From Chroococcidiopsidaceae cyanobacterium CP_BM_RX_35 (GTDB lineage Bacteria; Cyanobacteriota; Cyanobacteriia; Cyanobacteriales; Chroococcidiopsidaceae), in the NCBI GenBank assembly GCA_019242465.1, contig JAFAVL010000114.1, positions 1 to 6,986 on the forward strand: a stretch of 6,986 nucleotides of DNA. The letters run 5' to 3'. Positions within the stretch are counted from its first letter, which is position 1. Each line of letters begins with the position of its first letter. The notes under the pieces are model-generated. The model made no database searches, was not told the origin of the DNA, and saw only the letters and a program-made list of their open reading frames with translations. The position numbers were made by a program, and so were the translations under genes. Positions 1 through 5,481 of the stretch are shown piece by piece.

Positions 1-307
1 TGTGTTTGACGATCCAGCACGACCTGAGTGTAACAATCTATTGACACTCTACATGTTGCTGGCGGGTAAGACCAAGGCAGAAGTGGCAGCCGAGTGTCAA
101 GACATGGGCTGGGGACAATTTAAACCCCTACTAACAGAGGCGACAATTGCAGCCCTAAAACCGATTCAAGAAAAGTATCAAGCGGTGATGGATAACAAGG
201 GTTATCTGAAATCAGTACTCCATGAAGGACGGCAAAAGGCAGAAGTGATCGCTAACGACACACTGAATCAAGTCAAAGCTGCCCTGGGTTATTCGGCTCC
301 GCTATAG
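1..307 (+). CDS. trpS: Tryptophan--tRNA ligase, C-terminal fragment (5' end outside window)
   Basis: This is the last ~101 codons of tryptophanyl-tRNA synthetase, the class I aminoacyl-tRNA synthetase that charges tRNA-Trp in the cytoplasm. The reading frame is open from the first bases, so the GTG at position 2 is an internal codon, not a start. The visible part matches the C-terminal helical region of bacterial TrpRS: a DDPARPECNNLLTLY stretch, then KTKAEVAAECQDMGWGQFK, then the PIQEKYQAVM helix and a final helix with GRQKAEVIA. The HIGH-like and KMSKS-like catalytic motifs lie upstream and cannot be checked. A full-length enzyme is about 330-340 residues, so roughly 70 percent is missing only because of the window edge. 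The stop is TAG at 305-307. The next gene starts 52 bases downstream on the same strand. The family call is firm; intactness of the gene is unknown. Confidence 0.93.
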   Translation, partial: VFDDPARPECNNLLTLYMLLAGKTKAEVAAECQDMGWGQFKPLLTEATIAALKPIQEKYQAVMDNKGYLKSVLHEGRQKAEVIANDTLNQVKAALGYSAPL

Positions 308-359
308 CAATTTTAGACTTTAAATTTTAGATTATTCGGTATCTAGAATCCTCAGTCTA
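308..359. other. trpS-MTHFR intergenic spacer with short direct and inverted repeats
   Basis: This is a 52-base AT-rich spacer. It holds two copies of AATTTTAGA (309-317 and 323-331). A 7-base inverted pair, TTAGACT (313-319) and AGTCTAA (354-360), would close a loop ending on the A of the downstream ATG, and a smaller TAGAT/ATCTA pair (328-332, 341-345) nests inside. No U-tract terminator and no clear Shine-Dalgarno sequence is visible. Pairing across the start codon could affect translation of the next gene, but an AT-rich spacer gives such pairs by chance, so this is weak. Confidence 0.25.
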
Positions 360-1274
360 ATGTCTACCTCTCAACCCTCCATTCCCCTTAACTCCTTCCG
401 TACAGCGGCTCAGTCTGGCAAGTTTTTAGTCACCGCCGAGGTATGTCCCCCTAAAGGAGGCGATCCAGCCCACATGGTCCAAATGGCACAAACCCTTAAA
501 GGACGAGTGCATGCGGTTAATATTACCGATGGCAGTAGAGCCGTATTACGAATGTGTTCGTTGGCAGCTTCGGTGATTTTACTCCAGCAGGGCATTGAGC
601 CGATTTGCCAGGTAGCCTGCCGCGATCGCAACCGCATTGCTCTTCAAGCTGACCTGATGGGCGCCCATGCTCTGGGAATACGTAATGTCTTAGCTCTTAC
701 TGGCGATCCAGTCAAGGCTGGCGACCATGTTGATGCCAGAGGTGTCTTTGACTTGGAATCAGTGCGGTTGCTACGACTATTGCAAAAGCTAAATCAAGGC
801 ATTGACTGCAATGACAAACCCCTAACTGATGGTGCCACAGATTTATTCACTGGGGCTGCTATTGATCCGCAACTAGCTAGCTGGTCAGGTTTGCAAAGAC
901 GGTTCGAGCGCAAACTAGAGGCTGGGGCACAGTTTTTCCAAAGCCAGCTGATTTGCGATTTTGATCAACTAGAGAAATTTATGGTCAAGATTGCTGATGG
1001 CACTGGCAAGCCAGTATTGGCTGGGATTTTCCTGCTTAAGTCAGCCAAAAATGCTCAGTTTATCAATCGCTGTGTACCCGGAGTCCACATCCCCGACCAT
1101 ATTATTCAGCGACTGGAACAAGCAAAAGACCCCCTCTCTGAAGGAATGGCGATCGCCGCAGAGCAAGTTAAGCTAGCGCGTCAACTTTGTCAGGGGGTAC
1201 ATATGATGGCAGTGAAACGAGAAGACTTAATTGCTCCTATCCTAGATTTAGCCGGAATTTCACCTATCACTTGA
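360..1274 (+). CDS. Methylenetetrahydrofolate reductase (MTHFR family, single catalytic domain)
   Basis: This 304-residue protein belongs to the flavin-dependent methylenetetrahydrofolate reductase family, which reduces 5,10-methylene-THF to 5-methyl-THF and so supplies the methyl group for methionine synthesis. It is a single TIM-barrel domain. Glu27 in TAEVCPPKGG aligns with the catalytic Glu28 of E. coli MetF, and Asp116 in LALTGDP aligns with the folate-contacting Asp120. The stretch QVACRDRNRIALQADLMGA (84-102) and the GDPVKAGDH loop resemble the reductase half of YitJ-type homocysteine methyltransferase/MTHFR fusions more than E. coli MetF. There is no N-terminal methyltransferase domain and no C-terminal regulatory domain of the eukaryotic kind. 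The ATG at 360 has no obvious Shine-Dalgarno sequence, but it leaves a normal short N-terminal tail before the first strand. HIP1 octamers lie inside the gene at 622 and 1149. The family call is firm; electron donor and flavin use are not readable from sequence. Confidence 0.9.
   Translation: MSTSQPSIPLNSFRTAAQSGKFLVTAEVCPPKGGDPAHMVQMAQTLKGRVHAVNITDGSRAVLRMCSLAASVILLQQGIEPICQVACRDRNRIALQADLMGAHALGIRNVLALTGDPVKAGDHVDARGVFDLESVRLLRLLQKLNQGIDCNDKPLTDGATDLFTGAAIDPQLASWSGLQRRFERKLEAGAQFFQSQLICDFDQLEKFMVKIADGTGKPVLAGIFLLKSAKNAQFINRCVPGVHIPDHIIQRLEQAKDPLSEGMAIAAEQVKLARQLCQGVHMMAVKREDLIAPILDLAGISPIT
622..629. repeat. HIP1 octamer GCGATCGC
   Basis: Exact copy of the highly iterated palindrome abundant in many cyanobacterial genomes, here within the MTHFR gene. 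It supports a cyanobacterial origin. Confidence 0.9.
1149..1156. repeat. HIP1 octamer GCGATCGC
   Basis: Exact HIP1 copy near the 3' end of the MTHFR gene, flanked by G and C so that the palindrome extends to 10 bases. Confidence 0.9.
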
Positions 1275-1319
1275 TGCTAGTTAAACTTCATTGCGGAGTG
1301 AGAGCAGAGTCGAGACGGT

Positions 1320-1613
1320 ATGTTAATTTCGGATGATGTGGAAAATTGGATTAAGTTGAAGGAGAATACTGTGGCAAGGCAATCAGGGGAACTACCAAGT
1401 GATTGGGTTCGAGAAGATTTCAGCGAATACGTCGCCCATCTGCAACTGCACATGGCTTTGCAAGCTCGGAATCTTGTTCCTAACCTAGCTCAAGGGTTCG
1501 CCGGAGGCAGCTCTGGCGACTCAAGAGCGCAAGCTCAAAGTGTAGTGGGTAGCCGCGAACAGTTGCTTCATCAAACCCAAGCGACTATTGAAAAGTTGGT
1601 CTCTCGGCAGTAG
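1320..1613 (+). CDS. Hypothetical protein, 97 residues
   Basis: I do not recognise this protein. It begins at ATG 1320, 45 bases after the MTHFR stop, with at best a weak purine-rich sequence (GAGACGG) ahead of the start. Residues 1-55 are polar and probably helical (DDVENWIKLKEN, then DWVREDFSEYVAHLQLHMALQ). A glycine/serine-rich linker (GGSSGDS, about residues 62-68) follows, then a second probable helix rich in Q and E to the C-terminus. There is no signal peptide, membrane segment, cysteine pair or known catalytic motif, so a small soluble protein is most likely. The frame is open and its composition resembles its neighbours. The TAG stop (1611-1613) forms the first three bases of a perfect hairpin. 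It could be a lineage-specific cyanobacterial protein; a chance ORF is less likely but possible. Confidence 0.6.
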   Translation: MLISDDVENWIKLKENTVARQSGELPSDWVREDFSEYVAHLQLHMALQARNLVPNLAQGFAGGSSGDSRAQAQSVVGSREQLLHQTQATIEKLVSRQ

Positions 1614-1647
1614 GGAGGAAGGGGAGCAGTACTCCCCTTCCTCCCTA
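1611..1647 (+). terminator. Perfect 16-bp hairpin at the end of the 97-residue ORF, terminator-like without U-tract
   Basis: Bases 1611-1626 (TAGGGAGGAAGGGGAG) are the exact reverse complement of 1632-1647, with a 5-base loop CAGTA. The left arm is almost all purine and the right arm almost all pyrimidine. The stem starts on the TAG stop codon of the preceding gene. The sequence after the stem (ACTAGAAAGCCG) is not T-rich, so this is not a canonical intrinsic terminator. It may instead be an mRNA 3'-end stabilising structure or a small dispersed repeat. Confidence 0.6.
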
Positions 1648-1710
1648 ACTAGAAAGCCGTTAAGATAAAGGCAACAGTACTCCCCTCTGTTCCTTTAATC
1701 TGGAAAGCGG
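1627..1710 (+). repeat. Imperfect direct repeat between the 97-residue ORF and the GNAT gene
   Basis: CAGTACTCCCC occurs exactly at 1627-1637 and again at 1675-1685, a 48-base offset. Both copies are followed by a pyrimidine-rich run (TTCCTCCCTAA; TCTGTTCCTTTAAT) and then by GAAAGCCG (1652-1659) or GAAAGCGG (1703-1710). About 36 bases therefore recur with small indels. The first copy includes the right arm of the hairpin at 1611-1647; the second copy has no matching purine arm. Confidence 0.55.
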
Positions 1711-1720
1711 TCCTAAAACC

Positions 1721-2992
1721 ATGACTTCAGTGCTTCCTCAGAATCTCAACGTTGTCATCCGACCAATCCAATATCGGGATTTGGAAGGAGTGGAGCGGCT
1801 CTGTACCGAGTCCTTGGAGACGGAAAATGCCCAGGAGGACGAAGTCCGCTCTGCAGGTATGACAGCAACAGAGTTGCAAAAGCAGCTGGGTTGGCTGCGT
1901 CGCTGGTATGGGCTATTGAAGTGTCTCAGTCTGTTTCCCAATCCTTTTCAGTACCGTTTCTGTGCCTACGTAGCCGAGCAGGCTCGTCAAGTCCAGGGGA
2001 TTATTCAGGTTGCGCCGTTCAACCGGACGCGCAGCACTTGGCGGGTGGAAAGGATAGCAGTGGCAGCAAAAGTTCGCGCTCAAGGAATTGGCTCCCAGCT
2101 GCTGCGCCATTGTTTTGAAGCAATTGGGGAAGCTCGCACTTGGCTCTTGGAAGTCAATGTTAATGATAAAGAAGCGCTAGCTCTATATAGACAGAATGGG
2201 TTTCAAACGCTAGCCCATCTGACCTACTGGGAGATCGAGCCCAGCCTCCTCCAGGAGTTGGCTATAGGCGAACCGGACTTGCCCAACCTACTACCTGTTA
2301 GTAATGCTGATGCTCAGTTACTATATCAACTGGATACGGCGTCTATGCCACCTTTGGTGCGTCAGGTGTTTGACCGCAACACCGATGACTTCAAGACAAG
2401 TTTGTTCAGTGGACTCATTGCAGGCATGACGCAGTGGCTTAACAAAATAGAGGTTGTGAGTGGATACGTATTTGAACCCCAGCGCAAGGCAGCAATTGGC
2501 TATTTTCAGGTAAGATGCCGTCAGGGTCAACAGCCTCATGTAGCTCAGATGACAGTACACCCAGCCTACACCTGGCTATATCCAGAGTTGATGTCTCAGC
2601 TAGCACGAATTGTTCGAGATTCACCATCTCAAGCATTACAGCTGGCATCAGCAGATTATCAACCAGAAAGAGAAGAGTATTTAGAGCAAATTGGTGCAAA
2701 GCGAGTCGAACATACGCTGTTGATGTCCCGTTCGGTATGGCACAAGTTGCGAGAGTCTAAGTTTTCTTTAGAAGGACTACAGTGGTCTGAGGTGCTACAG
2801 AGTCTCCAACCAACTCGCAAGCCTGTACCGGGTGGCATGTCCTGGCTGCGACGGCAAGGGCAGCAACCGCTGCCAGACTCAACAGTGAAGACCAGTCCAC
2901 CATCAGACCCGACTACTTACTCGCACAGTAGCTCATTGACGACCTCTCCACCGCCTAGTTCACCAGAACCCGGAGTGGGGAGTGGGCAATAG
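1721..2992 (+). CDS. GNAT-family N-acetyltransferase, long form with degenerate second half
   Basis: The 423-residue product has an N-terminal GNAT domain (about residues 10-172). It shows the acetyl-CoA pyrophosphate-binding motif R119-A-Q-G-I-G124 after the strand WRVERIAVAAKV, then LLEVNVNDKEALALYRQNGF (143-161), the classic motif B ending. Family members transfer an acetyl group from acetyl-CoA to an amine or protein; the substrate is not readable. Residues about 195-345 look like a second GNAT fold (strand AAIGYFQVRCR, then MTVHPAYTWLYPELMSQL, then YLEQIGAKRVEHTLLMSR) whose RxxGxG loop is lost. Residues 383-423 form a Pro/Ser/Thr-rich, probably disordered tail. ATG 1721 gives the natural MTSVLPQNLNVVIRPI start; a weak GGAAAG lies 13 bases upstream. 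Its last 11 bases overlap ruvX, suggesting co-transcription and translational coupling. The GNAT call is firm; the second domain is inference. Confidence 0.85.
   Translation: MTSVLPQNLNVVIRPIQYRDLEGVERLCTESLETENAQEDEVRSAGMTATELQKQLGWLRRWYGLLKCLSLFPNPFQYRFCAYVAEQARQVQGIIQVAPFNRTRSTWRVERIAVAAKVRAQGIGSQLLRHCFEAIGEARTWLLEVNVNDKEALALYRQNGFQTLAHLTYWEIEPSLLQELAIGEPDLPNLLPVSNADAQLLYQLDTASMPPLVRQVFDRNTDDFKTSLFSGLIAGMTQWLNKIEVVSGYVFEPQRKAAIGYFQVRCRQGQQPHVAQMTVHPAYTWLYPELMSQLARIVRDSPSQALQLASADYQPEREEYLEQIGAKRVEHTLLMSRSVWHKLRESKFSLEGLQWSEVLQSLQPTRKPVPGGMSWLRRQGQQPLPDSTVKTSPPSDPTTYSHSSSLTTSPPPSSPEPGVGSGQ
2972..2975 (+). promoter_or_regulatory. Ribosome binding site for ruvX
   Basis: GGAG lies 6 bases before the GTG at 2982, inside the 3' end of the GNAT gene. 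It supports choosing this GTG and reinitiation after the GNAT stop at 2990-2992. Confidence 0.5.
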
Positions 2993-3458
2993 TAGTGAGT
3001 CAACAAAGTCAAGAATATCGGTCTTGGGGCTAGATGTTGGCAGCAAGCGTATCGGTGTAGCCGGCTGTGATGGTACAGGTTTGATCGCTACTGGTCTCAT
3101 GACGATCGAGCGTAAATCATTTGATCGTGATGTTGCACAACTGCAACTCTTAGTACAAGAGCGTCAGGCACAACTACTAGTTGTAGGTTTACCCTATACA
3201 ATGAATGGCTCCTTAGGCTTTCAAGCAAAACAGGTGCAGAATTTCGCGAAAAGAGCTGCCAGAGTGCTGAGGCTGCCTTTGGAGTATGTGGATGAGAGAC
3301 TAACCTCATATCAAGCAGAGCTACTGCTGCAAGCCGAAAACCGTTCACCCTCGCGTCACAAAGGGCTGATTGATCGCAAGGCAGCTGCAATAATTTTGCA
3401 ACAATGGTTAGATCAGCGCCGGGCTCAGATTAGACAACCAGTCAATTACATTGACTAA
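2982..3458 (+). CDS. ruvX: RuvX/YqgF family nuclease (putative Holliday junction resolvase, pre-16S rRNA processing)
   Basis: This 158-residue protein has the RNase H-like fold of the YqgF/RuvX family. The motifs are in order: LGLDVGSKRIGVA (15-27) with Asp18 as first metal ligand, LLVVGLPYTMNGSLG (65-79), YVDERLTS (102-109) with Glu105, and the C-terminal helix DRKAAAIILQQWL (131-143) with Asp131. The acidic triad expected for catalysis is therefore intact. Family members are proposed to resolve Holliday junctions, and in E. coli YqgF is implicated in 5' maturation of 16S rRNA. The length is slightly above the usual ~140 because of a non-conserved N-terminal tail. GTG 2982 is chosen for its GGAG at 6 bases; a TTG at 3024 would remove the tail but cut close to the first strand. 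It overlaps the GNAT gene by 11 bases and lies upstream of DUF3727 and mltG, echoing the Bacillus gene order. Confidence 0.92.
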   Translation: MGNSSESTKSRISVLGLDVGSKRIGVAGCDGTGLIATGLMTIERKSFDRDVAQLQLLVQERQAQLLVVGLPYTMNGSLGFQAKQVQNFAKRAARVLRLPLEYVDERLTSYQAELLLQAENRSPSRHKGLIDRKAAAIILQQWLDQRRAQIRQPVNYID

Positions 3459-3667
3459 ACTCTCCACATCAAAGGCGCATCACTGGCAACGCCGTGATAT
3501 TCTAAAGTCAATGGTACGCTGCCCTTGCATGGCGGTGCCTACACATAGTCCCTGCCGCGATCACCTCAGTTGATCGTTCTTCTTGTCGCTCAGCGCTACT
3601 TAAGCGCTAAGTGTGGCAATTAGCCTGAGTTCTCTAAGTCAGATAATTTGACAGTCTTACATCGGTT
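3459..3667. other. ruvX-DUF3727 intergenic region with small hairpins
   Basis: This 209-base spacer has no convincing gene. It holds three short stem-loops. First, 3479-3498: ATCAC, a bulged T, GGC, loop AAC, GCC, GTGAT, starting 20 bases after the ruvX stop. Second, CGATCA (3558-3563) and TGATCG (3571-3576), followed by TTCTTCTTGT. Third, AGCGCT (3592-3597) and AGCGCT (3603-3608) around loop ACTTA. The second has the hairpin-plus-T-rich layout of a weak intrinsic terminator. A promoter for the downstream gene probably lies here, but I cannot place -10 and -35 boxes with confidence. Confidence 0.4.
3558..3586 (+). terminator. Possible weak intrinsic terminator downstream of ruvX
   Basis: A 6-bp stem (CGATCA/TGATCG) with a 7-base loop is followed by a T-rich run, TTCTTCTTGT. 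The stem is short and half A/T, so it would be weak; the distance of 100 bases from the ruvX stop also argues for caution. Confidence 0.25.
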
Positions 3668-4240
3668 ATGTTTTCATCCGAACCCCCTGAAGACAATGAA
3701 TACTCCCATGCTGGTTCCGTCACTCTAACGGATGAAGCTGGGCGGACGCTCGATTGCTATATTGAGCGTTCGCTCTCTGTGGAGGAGCAAGAGTACGTTT
3801 TACTCCTCCCTGTTGACTCTGCGGTCGAAATTTTCGCTTGGCAGGGTGATGGGGAAGAGGAAGAAGCCATCCCGGTAGAAGACGAAGCGACTGTCGATCA
3901 AATCTTTACAACTGCCGAAGCTGTTTTGGCTGAGCAAAACCTTTTGCTCAAGCGGACGGCTTATGCCCTGACGGTTGCTGGAGAGCTACCTACCGTTGAG
4001 GATACGGAACTATTTACGCTGGAAACAGAGGAAGATGGCACAGATTTAGAGCCGGAGCAATTACAGTTGCTGGCAAGTTTTTACTATGAGGAGCAGGAGT
4101 ATGCCATCTATACCCCACTTGAGCCACTACTGTTTTTCGCCCGACTCACTAGCACAGGTAAACCAGAGCTGCTCTCACCAGAAGAGTTCCGCAAGGTGCA
4201 GCCACTACTAGAAGAGCAGTTGTTTGATGAACTGGAATAG
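3668..4240 (+). CDS. DUF3727 domain protein, DUF1292-like acidic protein with internal duplication
   Basis: This 190-residue, strongly acidic soluble protein matches the DUF3727 family of cyanobacteria and plastid-bearing organisms; its function is unknown. Residues 16-72 follow the DUF1292 (Bacillus YrzB) pattern: a strand with VTLTDEAGRTLDCYIE, then VEEQEYVLLLPVDSAVEIFAW, then an acidic stretch ending AIPVEDEATVDQIF. Residues about 110-190 repeat the pattern: FTLETEEDG, then YEEQEYAIYTPLEPLLFFARL, then a terminal acidic helix. EEQEY is identical at 39-43 and 141-145. A linker with LLLKRTAYALTVAGELP joins the halves. There is no signal peptide or membrane segment. ATG 3668 is the only sensible start, with no clear Shine-Dalgarno sequence. 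It sits between ruvX and mltG, as yrzB does in Bacillus. A role linked to MltG or to cell envelope growth is only inference. Confidence 0.85.
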   Translation: MFSSEPPEDNEYSHAGSVTLTDEAGRTLDCYIERSLSVEEQEYVLLLPVDSAVEIFAWQGDGEEEEAIPVEDEATVDQIFTTAEAVLAEQNLLLKRTAYALTVAGELPTVEDTELFTLETEEDGTDLEPEQLQLLASFYYEEQEYAIYTPLEPLLFFARLTSTGKPELLSPEEFRKVQPLLEEQLFDELE

Positions 4241-4260
4241 CTTAAGCTACTGCTAGATAG

Positions 4261-4320
4261 AAGTGGTCTTTTACAGCAACAAGCATTAAGGTTGTGCAGC
4301 GCTTTTTAAAGTGGTCTTTA
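4261..4320 (+). repeat. Short direct repeat straddling the mltG start
   Basis: AAGTGGTCTTTTA at 4261-4273 recurs as AAGTGGTCTTTA at 4309-4320, 48 bases on, placing one copy upstream of and one just inside mltG. Eleven bases are identical in a row. It may be a slippage or duplication remnant, or chance. Confidence 0.35.
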
Positions 4321-5397
4321 GGATTGGGGCTGCCGATGCTTCTAGGATTCTCGGCCTGGCAGGGCTGGTTTTGGTGGCATTGGGTGAGTAGCCCACCCCT
4401 GGCAAGTTCAGCCGCAGTTAAGGAAGTGGAAATCAAAATTCCGCCGGGGACAGCAACACAGCAAATTGGTCGAAAACTAGAGGCGGCAGGGTTGATTCGC
4501 TCATATTATGCTTGGGAGTTGTGGACGCATTGGTTACACTTCCAAGATCCGAAGGGCGAGTTTCAAGCTGGTACTTACCAGTTATCGCCGACTGAGTCGC
4601 TATCTGCAATCACGACCACAATTCAGCAGGGTCAGGTGGTCGAGCGCAGCTTCATGATTCCCGAAGGCTGGTCGCTGCGCCAGATGTCAGCTTACTTCGA
4701 AGCACAGGGCTTTTTCCCAGCCAAGGATTTTTTAGCAGCGGCAAGCCAGATTAATCGCAGCCAGTATCCCTGGCTACCTACTGGCTTACCCAACTTAGAA
4801 GGCTTTTTATATCCTGATACATACAAACTCAGTAGCAATCGAGCCACACCCCAAGCAGTGGTGCAACAAATGCTGCATCAATTCGAGCAAAAAGCACTGC
4901 CACTCTATCGGCAAGGTCAAAGTCAGACTCAGCTCAATCTCCTCCAGTGGGTGACTTTGGCAAGCATAGTGGAGAAAGAAGCAGTGGTGCCACAAGAGCG
5001 CCCTCGCATTGCTGGGGTGTTCGTCTCTAGGCTACGGCACGGCATACGTCTCGGATCAGATCCGACGGTTGAATACGCTCTGGGCATCCGCCAAACAGCA
5101 GCGCATCCTCTAACTCTGGCTCAAGTCAAAACGCCATCTCCCTACAACACCTATCTCAATCCCGGATTACCACCTACCCCAATTGCTAGCCCTGGATTAT
5201 CCAGTCTGAAAGCGGCGCTCTATCCCGAACATACCCCTTACCTCTATTTTGTGGCGCGGTACGATGGCACCCATATTTTCAGTCGCACTTTATCAGCACA
5301 CCAAGCAGCACAAGCATCTATCCGCCACAAAAGAGAGCAGCGCGAAGGCCGATCGGAGGTTTCCTCCGATCGGAACTTCGTAAGAGAGGGGAAGTGA
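4294..5397 (+). CDS. mltG: Endolytic murein transglycosylase MltG (YceG-like)
   Basis: This 367-residue inner-membrane protein cleaves nascent peptidoglycan glycan strands and acts as a chain-length terminator. Residues 1-30 give a cytoplasmic positive start (MQRFLKW) and one membrane helix ending in Trp-rich FWWHW. Residues about 45-115 form the LysM-like subdomain (VEIKIPPGTATQQIGRKLEAAGLI). The YceG catalytic region follows: FMIPEGWSLRQM, NLEGFLYPDTYKL (167-179), and SIVEKEA (224-230), which carries the catalytic glutamate. Next come RIAGVFVSRLRHGIRLGSDPTV (238-259), SPYNTYLNPGLPPTPIASPG and LYFVARYDGTHIFSRTL. Length is normal for the family. GTG 4294 is chosen because an in-frame stop lies at 4258-4260 and the later ATG 4336 would cut into the membrane helix; the AAGG upstream is too close to be a good ribosome site. 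About 18 C-terminal residues after RHKREQRE come from a palindromic repeat and are probably not conserved. Confidence 0.93.
   Translation: MQRFLKWSLGLGLPMLLGFSAWQGWFWWHWVSSPPLASSAAVKEVEIKIPPGTATQQIGRKLEAAGLIRSYYAWELWTHWLHFQDPKGEFQAGTYQLSPTESLSAITTTIQQGQVVERSFMIPEGWSLRQMSAYFEAQGFFPAKDFLAAASQINRSQYPWLPTGLPNLEGFLYPDTYKLSSNRATPQAVVQQMLHQFEQKALPLYRQGQSQTQLNLLQWVTLASIVEKEAVVPQERPRIAGVFVSRLRHGIRLGSDPTVEYALGIRQTAAHPLTLAQVKTPSPYNTYLNPGLPPTPIASPGLSSLKAALYPEHTPYLYFVARYDGTHIFSRTLSAHQAAQASIRHKREQREGRSEVSSDRNFVREGK
5343..5380. repeat. Palindromic hairpin element inside the 3' end of mltG
   Basis: CCGATCGGAGG (5349-5359) and its exact reverse complement CCTCCGATCGG (5363-5373) flank a TTT loop. An outer CGAAG (5343-5347) and CTTCG (5376-5380) extend the stem across a 1x2 internal loop, making 16 pairs in all. 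The half-arm CCGATCGG is itself palindromic. The element is translated as the non-conserved tail of MltG and ends 14 bases before its TGA. It has no following T-run. It resembles the small dispersed palindromic repeats of filamentous and related cyanobacteria, but its copy number cannot be checked here. Confidence 0.65.
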
Positions 5398-5481
5398 ACA
5401 AAGAGGCAGAGAGGCAGGGGGGAGAAAAGTGAGCAACAGTAGAATTAAGATCTCTGTAATGGCGCATCGCACCTGATTCTT
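5398..5481. repeat. GA-rich spacer with 8-bp tandem repeat between mltG and yqeG
   Basis: AGAGGCAG is repeated in tandem at 5402-5409 and 5410-5417 and is followed by GGGGGAGAAAAG. The purine-rich run on the + strand starts around 5380 inside mltG and continues to about 5434. Similar G/A-rich short tandem sequence occurs at 1612-1626. The rest of the spacer shows no clear promoter or ribosome site for the gene at 5482. Confidence 0.45.

Noticed and set aside
2..4. GTG at position 2 as a start codon for a short protein
   Set aside because: The frame is continuous with the window edge and the protein is clearly the C-terminal part of TrpRS.
410..637. Minus-strand open frame opposite the MTHFR gene
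   Set aside because: It lies wholly antisense to a well-supported conserved enzyme and its translation has no recognisable domain.
991..1176. Plus-strand alternative frame inside the MTHFR gene
   Set aside because: Shadow of the real frame; Ser/Leu/Pro-rich with no family pattern.
1611..1710. CRISPR-like or insertion-sequence-like repeat structure
   Set aside because: There are only two imperfect copies, no regular spacers, no transposase and no target-site duplication.
2321..2699. Two overlapping minus-strand frames opposite the GNAT gene
   Set aside because: Antisense shadows; the GNAT frame continues through with coherent protein structure.
3648..3653. TTGACA as a -35 box for the DUF3727 gene
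   Set aside because: It is only 15 bases before the ATG, so its -10 box would fall inside the coding region, and none is seen there.
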